DNA of 64,000 nt from DASZUK01 sp963745595 (lineage in GTDB: Bacteria; Actinomycetota; Acidimicrobiia; Acidimicrobiales; RAAP-2): positions 124,001 through 188,000 of the forward strand of contig CAVUYB010000007.1 in the NCBI GenBank assembly GCA_963745595.1, in the 5' to 3' direction. Of this stretch, positions 38,885-46,732 are shown in pieces (the stretch's first letter is position 1; every line of letters begins with the position of its first letter). The notes under the pieces are model-generated. The model saw nothing but the letters and a program-made list of their open reading frames with translations, did not search any database and was not told where the DNA came from. The position numbers and the translations under genes were made by a program.

Positions 38885-39295
38885 ATGCCGACCTACGAGT
38901 ACGCCTGCACTTCGTGCGGTCACCACCTCGACGCGGTCCAGTCGTTCACCGACGACCCGCTGACGACGTGCCCGGAGTGCGGCGGCAGCCTCCGCAAGGT
39001 CTACGGCGCCGTCGGCATCGTGTTGAAGGGCAGCGGCTTCTACAAGACCGATAGCCGGGCCTCGGCCGGATCGGGCAACGGGTCCGGTGGCTCGGGCAGC
39101 AATGGCGCCGGCTCGTCCGACAGCGAGTCCGGCAACAAGGCGTCTGGTGACAAGGCGTCCGGCGACAAAACGGGTGACAAGCCGTCCGGCGACAAGACGG
39201 CGGCGCCCAAGGGGGAGTCCGGGTCCACCGGCGGGGCGAAGGAAGGCTCCGGCAAAGGCCCGTCCGAAGGCAAGAAGGCCCCCGCGACCACTTGA
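38885..39295 (+). CDS. FmdB/CxxC-type zinc ribbon protein with long Ser/Gly/Lys tail
   Basis: 136 residues. The first 40 form the FmdB-type zinc ribbon: MPTYEYACTSCGHHLDAVQ and TTCPECGGSLRKVYGAVG, giving four Cys ligands. The rest is a hydrophilic low-complexity tail with SGDK-type repeats, absent from minimal family members (about 60-110 residues). Function of the family is unproven; it has been called a regulatory protein. The CIRCE operator upstream says it belongs to the HrcA heat-shock regulon here. Confidence 0.85.
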   Translation: MPTYEYACTSCGHHLDAVQSFTDDPLTTCPECGGSLRKVYGAVGIVLKGSGFYKTDSRASAGSGNGSGGSGSNGAGSSDSESGNKASGDKASGDKTGDKPSGDKTAAPKGESGSTGGAKEGSGKGPSEGKKAPATT

Positions 39296-39296
39296 G

Positions 39297-40658
39297 CTAC
39301 GAGCCGCTGAGCTGCATGTCGCCGATGGCCAGCGTCTGGCCGGCGGCAATGCCCGGGAGCCACTCGACGTCGGCCCCGACGTGGACGATCGACTGGAGCA
39401 TCCGCTGGAGCGTCGACGCCACCGTGACCTCCCGCACCGGCTCGGCCAGCGTCCCGCCCCGCACCATCAACCCCTCCGCCCCGACCGAGAAGTCGCCGCT
39501 GACCGGGTTCACGCCGGAGTGGACGCCGGTCACCGACTGCACGTAGAGCCCGTCGCCGACCGCGGCCAGGATCTCGCCCTGGTCCATCGTCCCGGGCGCG
39601 AGCACGAGCGCCCGGCAGCCGGCACCGGGCGTGCCGGCGAAGCCGCCGCGGACCGCCGAACCGGTCGACACCGTCCCGGCCCGCCGGGCGGCGACGGTGT
39701 CGTAGAGGAACCCCTTCAGGACGCCGGCCTCGACGAGCACGTTGCGCCGGCAGGCCAGCCCTTCGCCGTCGACCGTCGCCGCGCCGTACGCCCGCTGGTC
39801 GGTCGGGTCGTCGACGAGCGTGACCGTCGGGACGGCCACCGGTTCGCCGACCCGGCCGGCGAAGAACGACCGGCCCTTGACGACCGCCTCGCCGGACAGC
39901 GCGGACGAGACGACCGAGAGCAGCGTCGAGACGACGCGGGGATCGAAGACGACCGTGTAGCGGCCCGACGCGGCTTTGCCGGCACCGACCATCCGGACCG
40001 CCCGGGTGATCGCGTCGGCGGCCGCCCGGTCCGGGTCGAGGCCGGCCGCGGCCCGGCCGACCGAAAAGCCGCTGCCGGTCTGCGAATCCGCCCCGTCGCC
40101 GGCGATGGCCGAGACGGAGAGGAACGCGGAGGTCCGGCGGGTGGCGGCCCGGATCCCGGCCGTCGACGCCAGCGCCACCTCGACGCTGCCGTCGCCGTAG
40201 TCCGCCGAGTCGACCTGGCGGATCCGCGGGTCCGCCCGGACCTGTCGTTCGAGGGCCAGGGCCAGCTCGACCTTCTCGTCCGTCGACGTCGCGACGAACG
40301 TCGGGTCCCACAGGTCGAGCTCCGCCGGCGCGACGCCGTCCGGAACGGCCAGGACGACGTCGGGGTCCGGCGTCGCGTAGATCGCGTTGTCACGGGCCTC
40401 GGCCAGCGTCGCGTCGACGACGTCCGCGTCGAGCGACCCGGCCCACGCGAAGCCCGCCCGGTTGCCGTCGTCGTCGCCTTCGCCGGCCAGGACGACCCGG
40501 ATGCCGACGCCGCCGGACGTCGCCGACGACAGCGACTCGACCGCGCCGTCGTAGGCCCGGACCTCCGTGTCATGGCCGCGGGCGACGTAGACCTCGACCT
40601 GCTCGCCCGGCACCGCCCGGCCGACGACCGCCTCGGCCAGGTCCAAGAGCTCGCTCAC
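39297..40658 (-). CDS. tldE: TldE/PmbA, metalloprotease partner subunit
   Basis: 453-residue TldE/PmbA-type protein, which pairs with TldD to form the heterodimeric protease that digests leader or unfolded peptides (as in microcin B17 and CcdA processing). Family segments: AYDGAVESLSSATSGGVGIRVV near the N-terminus, SGRYTVVFDPRVVSTLL and GAEGLMVRGG at the C-terminus. It lacks the HExxH metal motif, as expected for TldE. GTG at 40658, 49 bp after the tldD stop, same strand. Its 3' end abuts the convergent zinc-ribbon gene with 1 bp between the stops. Confidence 0.9.
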   Translation of the reverse strand: MSELLDLAEAVVGRAVPGEQVEVYVARGHDTEVRAYDGAVESLSSATSGGVGIRVVLAGEGDDDGNRAGFAWAGSLDADVVDATLAEARDNAIYATPDPDVVLAVPDGVAPAELDLWDPTFVATSTDEKVELALALERQVRADPRIRQVDSADYGDGSVEVALASTAGIRAATRRTSAFLSVSAIAGDGADSQTGSGFSVGRAAAGLDPDRAAADAITRAVRMVGAGKAASGRYTVVFDPRVVSTLLSVVSSALSGEAVVKGRSFFAGRVGEPVAVPTVTLVDDPTDQRAYGAATVDGEGLACRRNVLVEAGVLKGFLYDTVAARRAGTVSTGSAVRGGFAGTPGAGCRALVLAPGTMDQGEILAAVGDGLYVQSVTGVHSGVNPVSGDFSVGAEGLMVRGGTLAEPVREVTVASTLQRMLQSIVHVGADVEWLPGIAAGQTLAIGDMQLSGS

Positions 40659-40707
40659 CGAACCACCTCAGCGGCCGGCGCGGCGGGCGGCCCGGCGATG
40701 GGCCCGC

Positions 40708-42144
40708 TCACGCCGCCGTCCCACCGATCGTCACCCCGGTGATCCGCAGCGTCGCCTGCCCGCAGCCGACCGGGACGCTCTGGCCGTCCTTGCCGCACGT
40801 GCCGGGGGTCATGGCGAAATCGGTAGCGACCGCGTCGATCCGTCGCAGGACGTCCGGTCCGTTACCGATCAGGTTGGCGTCCCGCAGCGGCTCGGTGATC
40901 CGGCCGCCCTCGATCAGGTACGCCTCGGTCGTGCCGAAGACGAAGTCGCCGGTCGTCGTGTTGACCTGACCGCCCCCGAGCTTGGCGACGTAGACGCCGC
41001 TGGGCGTCTGGGCGACGATCTCGTCCGGGTCCTCCTCGCCAGCGAGGAGGAACGTGTTCGTCATCCGGACCATCGGCAGGTGCTGGTAGCTCTGGCGCCG
41101 CCCGTTCCCCGACGACGCCCGCCCTTCCTGGCGGGCCCGCAGCCAGTCCCACAGGTAGTCGGTCAGGACACCGTTCTCGATCAGGACGTTACGGGCCGCC
41201 GCGTGACCCTCGTCGTCGACCGCGAAGTTCCCCCACTCACCGCCGACCGTCCCGTCGTCGACGAGCGTGACGAGCGGGCTGGCAACTTGCTGGCCGACCT
41301 GGCCGACGTAGACCGACGCGTCCTTGACGATGTGGTCGGCCTCGAGGCCGTGACCGCAGGCCTCGTGGAAGAGGATGCCGCCGCTCCCCCCGGCCAGCAC
41401 GACCGGCACCTCGCCCGACGGCGCCGGCCGGGCGTTGAGCTTGGACAGCGCCCGGGTCGCCGCCGTCCGAGCCACGTCGTCGATGTCGACGTCGTCGAAG
41501 ATCTCGAACCCGACCGTGCGGGCGACGCTCTCGTAGCCGGTCTGCATACCGGTGTCGCCGGTGGCCACGCAGACGACGTTGAAGCGGGTCCGGACCTGGT
41601 CGTCCTCGGCCAGCCGGCCGTCGGACGACGCCACCAGGATGCGCCGGCGGGAGTCGCCGTAGCCGGCCTGGACCTGGGAGACCGCGGCACCGGCCGACCG
41701 GGCCGCGTCGTCGGCTTGGGTGAGGAGGGCCAGCTTCTCGGCCTTCGCCACGGTTTGCGGGAGGACCACTGCCCGGGCCGCGGCCGGCCGACGGTCCGGC
41801 AGGGCCACCGTCCGCACGCGGCTGCCACCCTCTCGGGCGACCGCCGACGCCGCGTCCGCCGCGGCCAGCAGGCCGGCCTCGCTGAGATCGGCCGTGTGGG
41901 CGAAGCCGGTCGTTTCTCCGACGACCACCCGGATCCCGGCCCCCCGCTCGCGACCCGACGAGAGCTCCTCGACCCGACCGTCGTCGAGCACCGCCCCGGA
42001 CGTCTGGCGGTCCTCGGCGAAGACCTCCGCCATCTCGCCGCCCCGGGCCAGCGCGGCCCCGAGGACGCGTTCGAGGACGGGGGGCTCGATGAGCGGGCGG
42101 TCGATATCGGAGCCGACGGGCACGAGCGGTATCGTAATCGGCAT
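40708..42144 (-). CDS. tldD: TldD metalloprotease catalytic subunit
   Basis: 478-residue TldD with the zinc motif FHEACGHGLEADHIVKD (HExxxH form) and downstream ligand Cys in TPGTCGKDGQSVPVG. Also typical are the N-terminal LSSGRERGAGIRVVVGE and the C-terminal VNTTTGDFVFGTTEAYLIEGG. Operon with tldE. The ATG at 42144 overlaps the ATG of the divergent thioesterase gene by two bases (CATG); the GTG at 42123 is an equally good start and would leave 19 bp between the genes. Confidence 0.9.
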   Translation of the reverse strand: MPITIPLVPVGSDIDRPLIEPPVLERVLGAALARGGEMAEVFAEDRQTSGAVLDDGRVEELSSGRERGAGIRVVVGETTGFAHTADLSEAGLLAAADAASAVAREGGSRVRTVALPDRRPAAARAVVLPQTVAKAEKLALLTQADDAARSAGAAVSQVQAGYGDSRRRILVASSDGRLAEDDQVRTRFNVVCVATGDTGMQTGYESVARTVGFEIFDDVDIDDVARTAATRALSKLNARPAPSGEVPVVLAGGSGGILFHEACGHGLEADHIVKDASVYVGQVGQQVASPLVTLVDDGTVGGEWGNFAVDDEGHAAARNVLIENGVLTDYLWDWLRARQEGRASSGNGRRQSYQHLPMVRMTNTFLLAGEEDPDEIVAQTPSGVYVAKLGGGQVNTTTGDFVFGTTEAYLIEGGRITEPLRDANLIGNGPDVLRRIDAVATDFAMTPGTCGKDGQSVPVGCGQATLRITGVTIGGTAA

Positions 42145-42586
42145 GCCCAGCGGTTCCTCCGAGGCCGCGACGCCGCCCGACCCAGGGCTGGCGTCCGGAC
42201 TGTGCGCCAGGGTGTCGCTGACCGTCACCGACGCGGATACCGCACGAGCGCTGCGCTCCGGGGACGTGCCCGTCCTCGGCACGCCGCGGCTCGTCGCCCT
42301 CTGCGAAGAGGCGAGCTGCCGGGCGCTCGACGGGCACCTCGGGCCCGGTCGGACGAGCGTCGCCTCCCGTATCCAGTTCGACCACCTCGCGCCGGTGGCC
42401 GTCGGGGCCACCGTCGTCGCCGAGGCGACGCTCGAACGGGTCGAGGGGCGCCGGTTGGGCTTCACCATCTCGGTCAGCCGGCGGACCAACGACGAGTCGG
42501 CGCTCGTCGGCGCCGGCCGGCTGCTCCGGGTCCTCGTCGACCGGGAGAAATTCCTGGCCAAGGCCACCGGCCCCGTCTCCGGCTGA
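42143..42586 (+). CDS. FlK-like hotdog thioesterase
   Basis: 147 residues similar to fluoroacetyl-CoA thioesterase FlK: GTPRLVALCEEAS carries the conserved Thr and Glu, and RIQFDHLAPVAVGATVVAEA the His; the C-terminal RLLRVLVDREKF is also family-like. Presumably hydrolyses a short acyl-CoA. The ATG at 42143 overlaps the tldD start on the other strand, an improbable arrangement, so one of the two starts is likely wrong. Confidence 0.75.
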   Translation: MPSGSSEAATPPDPGLASGLCARVSLTVTDADTARALRSGDVPVLGTPRLVALCEEASCRALDGHLGPGRTSVASRIQFDHLAPVAVGATVVAEATLERVEGRRLGFTISVSRRTNDESALVGAGRLLRVLVDREKFLAKATGPVSG

Positions 42587-42693
42587 CCCGCTCCATCGGC
42601 CCGGCGGGCAACCCGCTCGGCGGTGGCAGACGAGGTAGCGTGGCGAGCACGGTCGTTTTGCTTGGTCCGACTTTGCATGGCCGCACCTTCACC

Positions 42694-44685
42694 ATGATCC
42701 TCCCCCGCATCGAGACGCCGGCCGACGTCCGGGCCCTCAACCCCGATGAGCTGGTCGAGCTGGCCGCCGAGATCCGCACGTTCATCGTCGAGGCCGTCAC
42801 GACGACCGGTGGCCACCTCGGGTCCAACCTCGGCGTCGTCGAGCTGACCCTCGCCCTCCACCGGGTCTTCGAGTCCCCCCGTGACGCCATCCTGTGGGAC
42901 ACCGGCCACCAGGCGTACGTGCACAAGCTGCTGACCGGCCGGCGCTACGGGTTCCGCCAGCTCCGCCAGGCCGGTGGGCTCTCGGGCTACCCCAACCGGA
43001 CCGAGTCCGAGCACGACTGGATCGAGAACAGCCACGCGTCGACCGTCCTCTCCTACGCCCACGGCCTGGCCAGCGCGTTCGAGCTGCAGGGCGCGGCGGT
43101 CGGCCACGGCGGCGACCGCCGGGTCGTCGCCGTCATCGGCGACGGCGCCCTCACCGGCGGCATGGCGTACGAGGCCCTCAACAACCTCGGGCACTCCGGT
43201 CGCCGGGTCGTCGTCATCCTGAACGACAACGGCCGGTCGTACGCCCCGACCGTCTCCCACCTCAGCCGGAGCATGACCAGCCTCCGCCTGAACCCGACCT
43301 ACGTCCAGACCCGCGAGCGGCTGCGGTCCGTCCTCGGCGAGATCCCCGGTGTCGGTCGGCTGGCCTACTCCGGGATGCGCGGCCTCACCAGCGGCGTCCG
43401 CGAGGCCGTGCTGCCGCACACCTTCTTCGAGGCGCTCGGCGTCCGCTACGCCGGACCGATCGACGGCCACGACTTCGAGCAGCTCGAACAGGCGCTGACC
43501 CGAGCCGCCGAGTGGGACGGCCCGATCGTCGTCCACGTCCTCACCCAGAAGGGTCGCGGCTACGCCCCGGCCGAGGAGGACGAGGTCCAGCGGCTCCACG
43601 ACGTCAAAGCCGTCCGGCGGCCGGCCGCCGACGGCCCGGCCACGACCAGCGACGAGGAAGACGACCGCCAGCCGGCGGCCATCCGCCCGACGACGTACAC
43701 CGACGCGTTCACTCACGCTCTCCTCCGGTTGGCCGAGGACCGGCCCGAGATCGTCGCCCTCACCGCGGCCATGCCCGGGCCGACCGGACTGCTCCCGTTC
43801 CAGGCCCGGTTCCCGGACCGGTTCTTCGACGTCGGCATCGCCGAGCAGCACGAGGTCACCGCCGCCGCCGGCATGGCGATGGGCGGCCTCCGGCCGGTCG
43901 TCGCCGTCTACTCGACCTTCTTCACCCGGGCCTTCGACCAGGCCAACCTGGACGTCGGCCTCCACCACCTGCCGGTCGTCTACGCCCTCGACCGGGCCGG
44001 CATCACCGGCGACAACGGACCGAGCCACCACGGCGTGCTCGACCTCGCCCTCACCCTCTCGATCCCCGGGATGACCGTCTTCGCGCCGTCCTCGGCCGAG
44101 GACCTCGAAGCGATGCTCGCCACCGCGATCGACCTGCCCGGCCCGTCGGCCATTCGGTTCCCGACGACCCCGCCGCCGGCTCCGGACGGCACCGTCGGCG
44201 ACGGCGGCACCGCCGGAACGGTCGGGTGGCTCGACGCCCGCCAGGTCCGCGCCGGCGACGGCTCGGTCTGCCTGCTCGGCGTCGGCAAGCTCGTCGCCGC
44301 CTGCCGGTCGGCCGCCGACGAGCTCGAACGGATCGGGACGGCCGCCACCGTCTGGGACGTCCGCGTCGTCAATCCCCCGGACCCGACGATGCTGGCCGAT
44401 GCCCTCGACCACCGGCTCGTCGTGACGGCCGAGGACGGCATCCGGGTCGGCGGCGCCGGGACGTTCCTGGCCGATGCCCTCCGCAAAGCCGCCGCCGCCC
44501 GCGGCACGACGCCGCCGCTGGTCGTGACGCTCGGCCTGCCCCGGGCCTACATCCCGCAGGGCCGGCCCGACGACATCCTCGCCGGCCTCGGTCTCGACGG
44601 CGTCGGCGTGGCGGCCAGCGTCCGCGACGCGATGAGCCTCGACGGCGTCCGGTCGGACGCCCACCGGGCCCCGGCCGCCGACTGA
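42694..44685 (+). CDS. dxs: 1-deoxy-D-xylulose-5-phosphate synthase
   Basis: 663-residue DXS, first enzyme of the MEP isoprenoid pathway, joining pyruvate and glyceraldehyde 3-phosphate on TPP. Motifs: GGHLGSNLGVVELTLALH (catalytic His), GDGALTGGMAYEALNNLG with LNDNGRSYAPTV (TPP/Mg), DVGIAEQHEVTAAAGMA (catalytic Glu) and YSTFFTRAFDQ. Length is standard. The ATG at 42694 is preferred; an earlier ATG at 42677 is out of frame. The 107 bp before it hold the promoter. Confidence 0.96.
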   Translation: MILPRIETPADVRALNPDELVELAAEIRTFIVEAVTTTGGHLGSNLGVVELTLALHRVFESPRDAILWDTGHQAYVHKLLTGRRYGFRQLRQAGGLSGYPNRTESEHDWIENSHASTVLSYAHGLASAFELQGAAVGHGGDRRVVAVIGDGALTGGMAYEALNNLGHSGRRVVVILNDNGRSYAPTVSHLSRSMTSLRLNPTYVQTRERLRSVLGEIPGVGRLAYSGMRGLTSGVREAVLPHTFFEALGVRYAGPIDGHDFEQLEQALTRAAEWDGPIVVHVLTQKGRGYAPAEEDEVQRLHDVKAVRRPAADGPATTSDEEDDRQPAAIRPTTYTDAFTHALLRLAEDRPEIVALTAAMPGPTGLLPFQARFPDRFFDVGIAEQHEVTAAAGMAMGGLRPVVAVYSTFFTRAFDQANLDVGLHHLPVVYALDRAGITGDNGPSHHGVLDLALTLSIPGMTVFAPSSAEDLEAMLATAIDLPGPSAIRFPTTPPPAPDGTVGDGGTAGTVGWLDARQVRAGDGSVCLLGVGKLVAACRSAADELERIGTAATVWDVRVVNPPDPTMLADALDHRLVVTAEDGIRVGGAGTFLADALRKAAAARGTTPPLVVTLGLPRAYIPQGRPDDILAGLGLDGVGVAASVRDAMSLDGVRSDAHRAPAAD

Positions 44686-44688
44686 CCG

Positions 44689-44717
44689 TTCCCCCAGGGC
44701 CGGGTGCCCAGGGGGAA
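44689..44717. terminator. Hairpin terminator after dxs
   Basis: 11-bp arms TTCCCCCAGGG / CCCAGGGGGAA with one mismatch and a 7-nt loop, starting 4 bp after the dxs stop. Also faces the convergent rmlA. Confidence 0.7.
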
Positions 44718-44765
44718 TGCCTCAGGGCGGGACGGGTCGAGCCAGGCCGGGCGGAAAGCCCGCTG

Positions 44766-44818
44766 GCTACTGCTTGTTCGCCCCGTACGACTCGCTACTG
44801 CTTGTTCGCCCCGTACGA
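44766..44818. repeat. Gene-end direct repeat behind rmlA, 25 bp exact x 2
   Basis: 44794-44818 holds the last codons (SYGANKQ) and the TAG stop of minus-strand rmlA. 44766-44790, past the stop, is identical at all 25 positions; the period is 28 bp. Confidence 0.95.
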
Positions 44819-45538
44819 ACGGACGAAGTCGTTGACCGTGTAGTACGCGTCGATCGACTCGCCGGCGTCACCCCAGAACCCCTCGAGGACGTCGTAGGCC
44901 ATCCGGCCCTCGTCGACGTAGTGGTTGTTGACGTCGGTGATCTCGAGCTCGCCCCGGCCGGACGGCTCCAGCGTCTTGATGACGTCGAAGACCGCCGCGT
45001 CGTAGCAGTAGATGCCGGTGACCCCGTAGTTCGACGCCGGCTGCTCCGGTTTCTCGACGATACGGACGACTTTGCCGGAGTCGTCGAGCTCGGGCACGCC
45101 GAGATGGCGGAGGTGCTCCGGCTCGGTGACCGCGGTCAGGAGAATGCGAGCCCCGTTCGGGTCGGCTCGGAACGCGTCGACCATCGGCTGGATCGACCGC
45201 TCGACGACGTTGTCGGCCAGCATGACGAGCGCCGGCTCGCCGTCGGCGAACCGCTCGGCCAGACCGAGGGCCTCGGCGATGCCACCCGGGCGCTCCTGGT
45301 AGCCGTACGAGAGCCGGTCGATGCCGAACTCGTGGCCGTTGCCGAGCAGCCGGAGGAACTCCCCGGCGTGCGTGCCGCCGGTGACCAGCATGATCTCGGT
45401 GATGCCGGCGTTGACGAGTGCTTCGATCGACCACTGCACCATCGGCCGGTCGTAGATCGGCAGCAGGTGCTTGTTGGTGATCCGGGTCAACGGGGAGAGC
45501 CGAGAGCCGGTGCCCCCGGCGAGCAGGATGCCTTTCAC
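44795..45538 (-). CDS. rmlA: Glucose-1-phosphate thymidylyltransferase
   Basis: 247-residue nucleotidyltransferase of the RmlA/RfbA type, making dTDP-glucose for dTDP-rhamnose and related sugars. The signature MKGILLAGGTGSRLSPLT, the NKHLLPIYDRPMVQW block with catalytic Lys, VMLADNVVE and VEKPEQPASNYGVTGIYCYD are present. At 247 residues it is shorter than the E. coli enzyme (about 290), typical of the short actinobacterial RmlA. No rmlB, C or D is adjacent. ATG at 45538. Confidence 0.9.
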   Translation of the reverse strand: MKGILLAGGTGSRLSPLTRITNKHLLPIYDRPMVQWSIEALVNAGITEIMLVTGGTHAGEFLRLLGNGHEFGIDRLSYGYQERPGGIAEALGLAERFADGEPALVMLADNVVERSIQPMVDAFRADPNGARILLTAVTEPEHLRHLGVPELDDSGKVVRIVEKPEQPASNYGVTGIYCYDAAVFDVIKTLEPSGRGELEITDVNNHYVDEGRMAYDVLEGFWGDAGESIDAYYTVNDFVRSYGANKQ

Positions 45539-45570
45539 GGGGGGACACCCTACGGCACCGGCGCCACCCG

Positions 45571-45627
45571 GCCCGATCAGTCGGACCGGCCGGCCGAACG
45601 AAGCCGGCCGCCGGGCCCGATCAGTCG
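45571..45627. repeat. Gene-end direct repeat behind the Zn-alcohol dehydrogenase, 13 bp exact
   Basis: 45615-45627 covers the TGA stop (45621-45623) of the minus-strand dehydrogenase; 45571-45583 is identical, with further similarity on both sides. The stops are 44 nt apart. Confidence 0.75.
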
Positions 45628-46730
45628 AACGTGAGCACCCCGCGGGCGACCCGACCGGCCTCCATCTCCTCGACGATCTCGCCGAACGCCTCCAACGGTC
45701 GGGTCAGGCTGACCAGCTCGTCGAGCAGCAGCCGGCCGGACTGGTACAGGTCGATCATGAGCGGGATGTCGTGGTGCGGCCGGGCCGATCCGTACCGGTT
45801 GCCCATCAGGCCCCGGTCGACGTACGCCAGCGCGTTGACGTCGACGGCTACCTCGGTGCCCTGCGGCGGGATGCCGATGGCCACCGCGTTGCCGCCCCAG
45901 TCGAGGCAGTCGAGCGCGCTGCGCAGGACCGCCGGGTGACCGACGCAGTCGAACGCCCACGTGACGCCGCCCTGTGGGCTGAGCGACCCCGACGCCCGCT
46001 CCCGGTCCGGCGGGACGAGCGCTCGGACCGCGGCCGCGGCATCGCCGGCCGACGCGTCGACGAAGTCGGTGGCGCCGAACTGCCGGCCCAATGCCTCCTT
46101 GGCGGCCACCGTGTCGACGGCGACGATCCGGGTGGCCCCGGCGATGCGGAGGCCCTGGATGACGTTGAGGCCGACGCCGCCGACGCCGAAGACGGCGGCC
46201 GTCTCCCCCGGCCGGACCCGGGCCCGGTTGAGCACGGCGCCGACGCCGGTGAGGACGCCGCAGGCGATGAGGCAGGCCGACGTCAGCGGCACGTCCTTCG
46301 GGATCTTGACCGCCTGGACCTCCTGGACGACGGTCGACTCGGCGAAGACCGACGCGGCCGCGAAGTTGTACGCCGGCTGCCCCTTGAACGTGAACGGCGT
46401 GTCGATGTTCCCGAGCGACCGGCGGCACTGGGTCGGGTGCCCGGCGCTGCACGCCCGGCAGGTCCCGCAGTTGGCCAGGGTAGCGATGACGACGTGGTCG
46501 CCGACCTTGACCGAACGGACCTCGGCCCCGACCGCCTCGACGACGCCGGCTCCCTCGTGGCCGAGGACGACCGGCGGCGGGAACGGGATCGTCCGGTTGA
46601 TGACCGACAGATCGGAGTGGCAGACCCCGGCCGCCCCGATCTTCACCCGGACCTCCTTGGGCCCGGGGTCGCGGACCGACAGTTCCTCGGTGATCTCCAC
46701 GCCGTCGGTGGTGTAGACGATCCCTCGCAT
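45621..46730 (-). CDS. Zinc-dependent class III-like alcohol dehydrogenase
   Basis: 369-residue MDR-family dehydrogenase. Catalytic zinc: GVCHSDLSVIN and GHEGAGVVEAVG, with the later CLIACGVLTG Cys. Structural zinc: NCGTCRACSAGHPTQC. NAD site: VFGVGGVGLNVIQGL. Acidic Asp in IVAVDT suggests NAD preference. The long loop after the catalytic Cys resembles the class III and mycothiol-dependent group. It lies 2 bp after the acyl-CoA ligase gene, so both may act on one alcohol/acid catabolic route. Confidence 0.88.
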   Translation of the reverse strand: MRGIVYTTDGVEITEELSVRDPGPKEVRVKIGAAGVCHSDLSVINRTIPFPPPVVLGHEGAGVVEAVGAEVRSVKVGDHVVIATLANCGTCRACSAGHPTQCRRSLGNIDTPFTFKGQPAYNFAAASVFAESTVVQEVQAVKIPKDVPLTSACLIACGVLTGVGAVLNRARVRPGETAAVFGVGGVGLNVIQGLRIAGATRIVAVDTVAAKEALGRQFGATDFVDASAGDAAAAVRALVPPDRERASGSLSPQGGVTWAFDCVGHPAVLRSALDCLDWGGNAVAIGIPPQGTEVAVDVNALAYVDRGLMGNRYGSARPHHDIPLMIDLYQSGRLLLDELVSLTRPLEAFGEIVEEMEAGRVARGVLTFD

Positions 46731-46732
46731 GG

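Noticed and set aside
42145..44664. Long minus-strand open frame opposite dxs, continuous with tldD
   Set aside because: The part beyond 42144 is the complement of dxs and reads as Arg/Asp/Gly-rich noise; TldD begins at or after 42144.
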